64,000 nucleotides of DNA. Source: Clostridium transplantifaecale (GTDB lineage: Bacteria > Bacillota > Clostridia > Lachnospirales > Lachnospiraceae). The position numbers and the translations under genes were made by a program. Within the stretch, counting starts at the first letter, position 1. Every line of letters starts with the position of its first letter. The notes under the pieces were generated by a model. It was not told where the DNA came from. It saw nothing but the letters and a program-made list of their open reading frames with translations, and made no database searches. Of the stretch, positions 59,545-64,000 are shown piece by piece. The stretch lies in assembly GCF_900626075.1 (NCBI RefSeq), contig NZ_UYZY01000001.1, forward strand, positions 930,001 through 994,000, read 5' to 3'.

Positions 59545-60819
59545 TTACTTTATAAAGTTCTCTTGATACTGTTTCGGTGAAATACCGGTCAGGCTTTTGA
59601 AGACTGTGCAAAAATAGCTGATACTGTTAAACCCGGTCTGAAATGCGACTTCATTCGGCTTGCCGCCCTTGGCCAGAAACTCCTTTGCCCGCTCTATCCT
59701 GTATTTCGCCAGATACTGTCTGAAAGACTCTCCCCGCATATTCTTGAAAAGGCGCCCGAAATGGTAAGAGCTGTAGTGAAAAAGGGTCGCCATTACGTCC
59801 AGATTAAACTCGCTGTTGGGATAATATTTTTCTATCACCTCGTCGATTTTATGTAACAGCAGTTCCTCAGAGCTCTGTGCTTCCGCGCCCAGTTCTTTTA
59901 TTAATTTGCTGCAGAACTGTTCCATTGCCTTTTCAATATCGTCTGCGAACATGCTGTTGATAATCTGTTTCGATGTGTTCAAATATGCTTTTTCCAGTGT
60001 ATCAATCGGTATTCTGGAACCGCAGAACCGCTCTCTCAGCGAGTCGGTGAAACTTACCAGAATCAGGCGTATATTGGTCGGTGACATTGCGACGGACAGC
60101 ATGTACTGCATCATCCTGTCTACCTGTTCTTTCACCGCGTCCTGTTCCCCCGCCGTGATCCCGGAGACAATCTCAGAACCAAAATTTTTAAGCTCGTCCC
60201 TGGAAAAAACCGTCTTAGGTTCTTTAATGTCTTTATAAAATACCATATGGTTCTTCCCCAGCCTGAAACAGTGGAATAATCCTTCCTTGCCCTCAGCATA
60301 GGCCTGCGGAAATCTCGAAAGGCTGCTGCAGTATCTGCTGATTCCGATTGCAACGCCCTCTCCGATTTCTTCGTTGACCCTGACAATCATCTCCGACGCC
60401 AGTTCCCTGATTTTCTCCGTGACCTCTTTTTCTTCTGAGGAGGATTCCTGGCCGGTGCACAGGAAAACGCCAATTACGCCTCTTCCCGTATACGATGCCA
60501 CCAACCCCTCTATACCACTTCGCTTCACACACCTCTGAAGGATCTGGGTTATGTTGAAACGTCTCGGAAATTGGTTAAACTCCGGATAAAACTGGAACAC
60601 GTCGTTATAATCCGTCTGTATCAGCAGCAGCCGGTCGGGAACGCAGCTGAGTCCAACAAGCTGAAGGATCTCATCCACATGGCTGCTGTTCAGGTTTCCG
60701 TATATGATACTATAGGCAAACTCCTGACAGTATAAATCGTACTGCCCGTCTTTTGTACTGCCTTTAAATTTTCTGAAAAATGCAGGAATATCTTTAATAA
60801 TAATCTCGTTTGAATCCAT
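59545..60819 (-). CDS. AraC-family regulator (AraC2)
   Basis: The 424-residue protein is a full-length paralogue of the one at 28070: FFRKFKGSTKDGQYDLYCQE, FAYSIIYGNLNSSHVDEILQ, a degenerate GGDEF-like middle (GVAIGISRYCSSLSRFPQAY), and a C-terminal AraC domain (FNLDVMATLFHYSSYHFGRL, FQTGFNSISYFCTVFKSLTG, ISPKQY). ATG 60819 follows AAGGAG. As the first gene of an operon with amidohydrolase 2 and the aldo/keto reductase, it likely controls them and perhaps the dpp operon. Confidence 0.9.
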   Translation of the reverse strand: MDSNEIIIKDIPAFFRKFKGSTKDGQYDLYCQEFAYSIIYGNLNSSHVDEILQLVGLSCVPDRLLLIQTDYNDVFQFYPEFNQFPRRFNITQILQRCVKRSGIEGLVASYTGRGVIGVFLCTGQESSSEEKEVTEKIRELASEMIVRVNEEIGEGVAIGISRYCSSLSRFPQAYAEGKEGLFHCFRLGKNHMVFYKDIKEPKTVFSRDELKNFGSEIVSGITAGEQDAVKEQVDRMMQYMLSVAMSPTNIRLILVSFTDSLRERFCGSRIPIDTLEKAYLNTSKQIINSMFADDIEKAMEQFCSKLIKELGAEAQSSEELLLHKIDEVIEKYYPNSEFNLDVMATLFHYSSYHFGRLFKNMRGESFRQYLAKYRIERAKEFLAKGGKPNEVAFQTGFNSISYFCTVFKSLTGISPKQYQENFIK

Positions 60820-61342
60820 CTTGCAGCACTCCTTGTAGTCTTTTTTAAATCAAGTGTACCACAAAGCTTTCCTGTTTTTCCATATTTCCAACAAAAAAAC
60901 CGACAGACAATAACCATACCATATCTGATATGCAGTCTCCCGGTGTACACCATTTTTTTAATATGTGAGCTCACACTGTGTTCAGAAGAATCACTGAATA
61001 GAATTGTTTTAAAATAAGTAAGGAAATTTGTGTGTGTGGAATTTCTTTATGTTTAAAGGATAACATTTCTGAAAAGTAAAGTCATTAAAGAAACCTGCTT
61101 TTTTATACAATAATTATACATACACTTTACAAAGTGGTATAGCCCTGCCGGACGGATGACTTAAAATTTCTGTTCCCGATTCCGTCATTATTCCTGTTCC
61201 TGATGTTTTAAAAAGACTGAAAAATATTTTCCAGGCAAGTCTGTCACAATCTGATTCCGGCGTTGTCTAATCTCATAGAAGAGCTGATAATGAGGGCCTG
61301 AAAATGGTTCGCAGCAATCTCGTATACCACAGGAGGATACAT
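60820..61342. other. Divergent intergenic region with two palindromes
   Basis: This region lies between araC2 (minus) and the DUF2461 gene (plus). It has the perfect palindromes GGTGTACACC (60940-60949) and TGTGAGCTCACA (60964-60975); the latter looks like a compact CRP-type site, though such a regulator is not expected to act with this spacing. TTGTCT-17-GATAAT (61274-61302 region) may be the DUF2461 promoter. No gene is seen. Confidence 0.4.
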
Positions 61343-62026
61343 ATGAATACATCTGTAATACTGGACTACCTATCGGAATTAAGCACCCATAATAACCGCG
61401 AATGGTACCACGCACATAAACAGGAGTACCGGGAGGCAAATGCACACTTTGAGATGCTTTTACAAGAGCTGATTTTGAAAATAGGGGAAGCGGACAGCAG
61501 CATCCTGCACAACCAGCCAAAGGATTTGACATTCAAGCTGGTGCGTGATACCCGCTTCAGTCACGACAAATCTCCTTATAATCCGGCTTTTCGAGCCCAT
61601 ATTTCTTCAGGCGGGAAACTCCCCATCCCGGTCGGCTATTTTCTGATGATACAGCCCGGAGGCAAATCATTTCTGGGAGGGGGGCTGTTTGCAGATGTAT
61701 TTAAGGACGCTACGGCAATGATCCGAAATTATATTGCCGGGTATCCCGATGAGTGGGGCTCAATCATAGAAGCGGACGGCTTTCGTGACTTCTTTAAGGT
61801 GCAGGGGACCTCATTGAAACGGGTTCCCGAAAGTTTTGATAAGGAGCATCCCCAGGCACATTACCTGAAATATAAGAGCTGGTATCTGGAATATCCCGTC
61901 GCCGACGAGCTTATCAAAGACGCGGAGCATTTCCCGGAATTTGCAAAAGATATTTTTATCAAAATGAAGCCTTTTAATGATTATTTAAACCAGGCTCTGG
62001 CCGGATTCCAGATGCCGCGGCGTTAG
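61343..62026 (+). CDS. DUF2461 (TIGR02453-like) family protein
   Basis: The 227-residue protein has the DUF2461 pattern: LSELSTHNNREWYHAHKQEY at the N-terminus, FKLVRDTRFSHDKSPYNPAF, RAHISSGGK, GYFLMIQPGGKSFLGGGLFA and RVPESFDKEHPQAHYLKYKS. The family function is unknown. The ATG at 61343 was chosen because AGGAGG lies directly upstream and the family begins there. It is a single gene with its own terminator. Confidence 0.88.
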   Translation: MNTSVILDYLSELSTHNNREWYHAHKQEYREANAHFEMLLQELILKIGEADSSILHNQPKDLTFKLVRDTRFSHDKSPYNPAFRAHISSGGKLPIPVGYFLMIQPGGKSFLGGGLFADVFKDATAMIRNYIAGYPDEWGSIIEADGFRDFFKVQGTSLKRVPESFDKEHPQAHYLKYKSWYLEYPVADELIKDAEHFPEFAKDIFIKMKPFNDYLNQALAGFQMPRR

Positions 62027-62066
62027 ATGAACGGAAAAACATAACAGTACCGTCTTCTGATGCAAT

Positions 62067-62130
62067 AAACTCCCTCCCGGGTTAAGCAGCCTTATGTTTT
62101 TCGCCGCCTGTCCGGAGGGGAGTTTCCTTT
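62067..62130 (+). terminator. Terminator after the DUF2461 gene
   Basis: AAACTCCCTCCCGG pairs with CCGGAGGGGAGTTT with one slip, followed by CCTTTTCGTT. It may serve both strands. A second small hairpin, GGCCTCC/GGAGGCC, at 62168-62187 lies nearer the DUF2000 gene. Confidence 0.55.
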
Positions 62131-62218
62131 TCGTTCGTTAAAACGTTATTTCTTTCTAAAAGCATGCGGCCTCCTCTTGCGGAGGCCGGGTCTCCCCTCA
62201 CTGAGCCCCGGTCTGCCC

Positions 62219-62641
62219 TTATCGGAGCAGAGGCATGCTGCCGGTGAGCTTGTTTACTTTTTTCTTGGGCCCGCAGATTGCCAGTCCAAAGTACTGCAGG
62301 GCGCTTTCCGGGGCATTTCCCATCTTCTTCGTGAAATCGCCATAGTCATTGCAGCTCTGCGCCAAATCGGAAAAATCCACCACCGTCAGTTCCTGAAAAT
62401 CAGGCTGATAGAGCTTTTCCCTGATTTCTTTGATTGTTTCCGGTGAACCCTTTAAAATGGGCACAGGAACACCGATGATACCCAGATGCTCATTACCGTT
62501 TTGGTCGGTTACATTCTCTCCAACCACCTCCGGCATCTCTTTTCCCAGTGTGATTCCCATAATCGCCGTGGTATTTGCAATGATTCCCAGCGGAAGCTGA
62601 TCATCGATGATCATGACACATTTTTCGTTTTGTAAATTCAT
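62219..62641 (-). CDS. DUF2000 family protein
   Basis: The 140-residue protein has KCVMIIDDQLPLGIIANTTA at the start, IMGITLGKEMPEVVGENVTD, HLGIIGVPVPILKGSPETIK and GLAICGPKKKVNKLTGSMPL at the end, which is the DUF2000 pattern. The fold resembles peptidyl-tRNA hydrolase 2. The function is unknown. AGGAGG precedes the start. It is monocistronic. Confidence 0.85.
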   Translation of the reverse strand: MNLQNEKCVMIIDDQLPLGIIANTTAIMGITLGKEMPEVVGENVTDQNGNEHLGIIGVPVPILKGSPETIKEIREKLYQPDFQELTVVDFSDLAQSCNDYGDFTKKMGNAPESALQYFGLAICGPKKKVNKLTGSMPLLR

Positions 62642-62874
62642 TTTCTGTTCCTCCTGTACTCAAACGCGGTATTTCTGCAGCTCTTTTCTACTCCAGCCTG
62701 CTGCCCTGCTTTCTCTGTTTCTAATGCTTATCGATTACCTTATCATATCGGAGGGGAAAATTCTTGTAAGATATTCTCATTTTCGGGCTAATATGCCGTT
62801 GATATTGAGATTTACGCTGGAAATGGCTCAGAGTTCTTACCCAAAGTGGCGCTTCAATGGCATCGGTATTGATT
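62642..62874. other. Intergenic, no feature seen
   Basis: Between the DUF2000 gene and the terminator of the NYN gene I see no reading frame with a ribosome site. It should hold the DUF2000 promoter, but no clear pair of boxes stands out. Confidence 0.3.
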
Positions 62875-62915
62875 GAAAAAATCCGCTCCTCCCACATTGA
62901 AGGGAAGAACGGATT
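62875..62915 (-). terminator. Terminator of the NYN-domain gene
   Basis: On the minus strand AATCCG...CTTCCC pairs with GGGAG...CGGATT and is followed by TTTTTTC. It lies 50 bases after the stop of the NYN gene. Confidence 0.6.
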
Positions 62916-62965
62916 ATTTATCATCACGCTGTTTAAAATTGAAATGCCTAAAATATTTAAATATC

Positions 62966-63862
62966 CTACATCTGCTTGATTTTCACATATACCACTTTCA
63001 GCAGTTTATTATTGGGATTCTTCATTGTCCTTGTCTCAAGATAATCAAAACTCTCAATAAACTGGCCCAGTTTTTTGCACTTATAGTTACGTGGATCAAA
63101 GCCGGGAACTCTCTTTGGAAGCACGGTTCCAATCTCGGACTGGTTGATCCAGCCGTTTTCATCGGATCTCGATTCAATGATTGAGACAATCTCCGCGCCA
63201 ATCTCTTCTTTTGTCGGCACATTGTTCAGTCTCGAATCGCCCTTGGCATTATCCGTTTTTTCCTCCTGGTTGTCCGAAGCTTCAACCTGGTGGACTTTCT
63301 GCCTTCCTTCAGAAGGTTTCTTCGTATCCCGTTCCTCCGAAGGACGGTAGGCTGCCGGCGGTTCCGCGATTTTAGCGGTCTTCTCCGCTGTTGCCTTATT
63401 ATCCTCCGCCTGCTCCTCCAGGCTCTCCTGGTACAGTAGATCGAGGAATTTAAACGTCTCACAGGCGGAAACAAGGGAATTCGGAGTTTTCTGCTCTCCC
63501 ATTCCAATAACGATCATTCCGGCCTCCCGAAGACGGATTGCCAGCTTTGTAAAATCACTGTCCGAGGTCACCAGACAGAACCCGTTCACCTTTCCCGAAT
63601 ACAGGATGTCCATTGCATCTATAATCAGAGCAGAGTCCGAGGCATTCTTCCCCTTTGTGTAATTAAACTGGAAAACCGGCGTCAGCGCAAAGTCACGCAG
63701 CGCATCCTGCCATGCCATAACACTGGGGTTGGTAAAGTCGCCGTAAATACGCTTGTATGTAGCAATTCCGTAATCACTTACTTCATCCATGATCAATTTA
63801 ATGTACTTTTTCGATACGTTCTCTGCGTCTATCAATACTGCAATCTTGTCCTGTTTATCCAT
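62966..63862 (-). CDS. NYN-domain (LabA/DUF88) protein with OST-HTH-like C-terminus
   Basis: The 298-residue protein has an N-terminal NYN/PIN-like domain: KIAVLIDAENVSKKYIKLIM (first catalytic Asp), KGKNASDSALIIDAMDILYS and GFCLVTSDSDFTKLAIRLRE (SDSDF, metal-binding Asp), then a charged linker of about 75 residues and a C-terminal winged-helix of the OST-HTH/LOTUS type (GWINQSEIGTVLPKRVPGFD, KKLGQFIESFDYLETRT). Such proteins are probable RNases with an RNA-binding tail. ATG 63862 has TTGGAGG upstream; a longer frame runs towards the window edge without a site. The remaining bases to 64000 hold no feature I can support. Confidence 0.87.
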   Translation of the reverse strand: MDKQDKIAVLIDAENVSKKYIKLIMDEVSDYGIATYKRIYGDFTNPSVMAWQDALRDFALTPVFQFNYTKGKNASDSALIIDAMDILYSGKVNGFCLVTSDSDFTKLAIRLREAGMIVIGMGEQKTPNSLVSACETFKFLDLLYQESLEEQAEDNKATAEKTAKIAEPPAAYRPSEERDTKKPSEGRQKVHQVEASDNQEEKTDNAKGDSRLNNVPTKEEIGAEIVSIIESRSDENGWINQSEIGTVLPKRVPGFDPRNYKCKKLGQFIESFDYLETRTMKNPNNKLLKVVYVKIKQM

Positions 63863-64000
63863 AAATGCCTCCAACATTTTATCAACTGGAGAAATTATAT
63901 CATACAAGGGGGGATTATTCAAATAGAAACACGCCGTTTCTGCTCTCTTCTCAGTCGGGATGACGCTCTGTCTGGCGATATTGCCTTTAGCCGTTGTTAT

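Noticed and set aside
60964..60975. TGTGAGCTCACA as a CRP site
   Set aside because: The half-sites match TGTGA/TCACA, but the spacer is two bases instead of six, and typical clostridia lack classic CRP control at such sites. Kept only as a palindrome.
63863..64000. Upstream continuation of the NYN gene frame or a plus-strand start at 63960
   Set aside because: The frame stays open to the window edge but has no ribosome site or motif, and the ATG at 63862 fits the family. The plus-strand reading is too short to judge.
1..64000. rRNA, tRNA, prophage and intact insertion sequences
   Set aside because: I looked for tRNA-like cloverleaf ends, rRNA motifs, phage structural genes and paired terminal inverted repeats and found none that I could support; only the IS256 fragment is clear.

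Overview
The window looks like chromosomal DNA of a Gram-positive anaerobe of the Lachnospiraceae/Clostridium group, for example a [Clostridium] symbiosum-, Enterocloster- or Hungatella-like gut bacterium. The reasons are strong AGGAGG ribosome sites, sigma-A promoters with 17-base spacers, clostridial families (DUF2812 with PadR, DUF3798, GlpP, DUF6442) and [4Fe-4S] old-yellow-enzyme reductases. The species is inferred. I found no rRNA or tRNA gene.

Layout. 0-4.4 kb is a scrap zone: the end of a HEAT-like gene, a small Cys-rich protein, two cas-less CRISPR remnants (863-961 and 4176-4277), and between them pieces of a YafQ-type toxin, an IS256-family transposase and an ATPase, plus an intact AbiEi/AbiEii pair. 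4.4-6.1 kb has a divergent peptide deformylase, an unlisted 39-residue membrane peptide and a VOC protein. 6.2-10.7 kb is a TRAP transporter operon (dctP-dctQ-dctM) followed by a YcxB-like protein and GlpP. 11.0-11.6 kb is a small DUF6442/HTH operon on the plus strand. 11.6-19.7 kb is a complete arginine operon, argG-H-C-J-B-D-F, with ArgR-like boxes on its promoter. 20.0-24.1 kb is PadR plus three DUF2812 paralogues. 24.2-28.0 kb is a heterodimeric ABC exporter.

28-61 kb is a catabolic region. A DUF3798 lipoprotein ABC importer (34.6 to 29.4 kb) ends with an AraC regulator. Next come a LysR gene and, convergent to it, a lyase/M20 hydrolase/SSS symporter operon. The lyase belongs to the histidine/phenylalanine ammonia-lyase superfamily but lacks the Ala-Ser-Gly triad that forms the MIO cofactor. 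Two large enoate-reductase-like flavoproteins with two GntR regulators follow, then MarR and a CAT-like acetyltransferase. A seven-gene operon then encodes a dipeptide-type ABC importer with a phosphotriesterase-like hydrolase and a YtcJ-like amidohydrolase. The last block is a second AraC, a second YtcJ-like amidohydrolase and an aldo/keto reductase. DUF2461, DUF2000 and NYN-domain genes finish the window.

How they may work together (inference). Transporters import small amide- or amino-acid-like compounds, hydrolases release the core, the lyase makes an alpha,beta-unsaturated acid, and the flavoproteins reduce it. Two regulatory links are visible in the DNA. The DUF3798 operon and both flavoprotein genes share one promoter design (ATGACT, 17 bases, TATKAT, with the same surrounding bases). 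The MarR gene and the exporter operon 18 kb away share the operator GTTAG-N4-CTAAC at the same distance from the -10 box.
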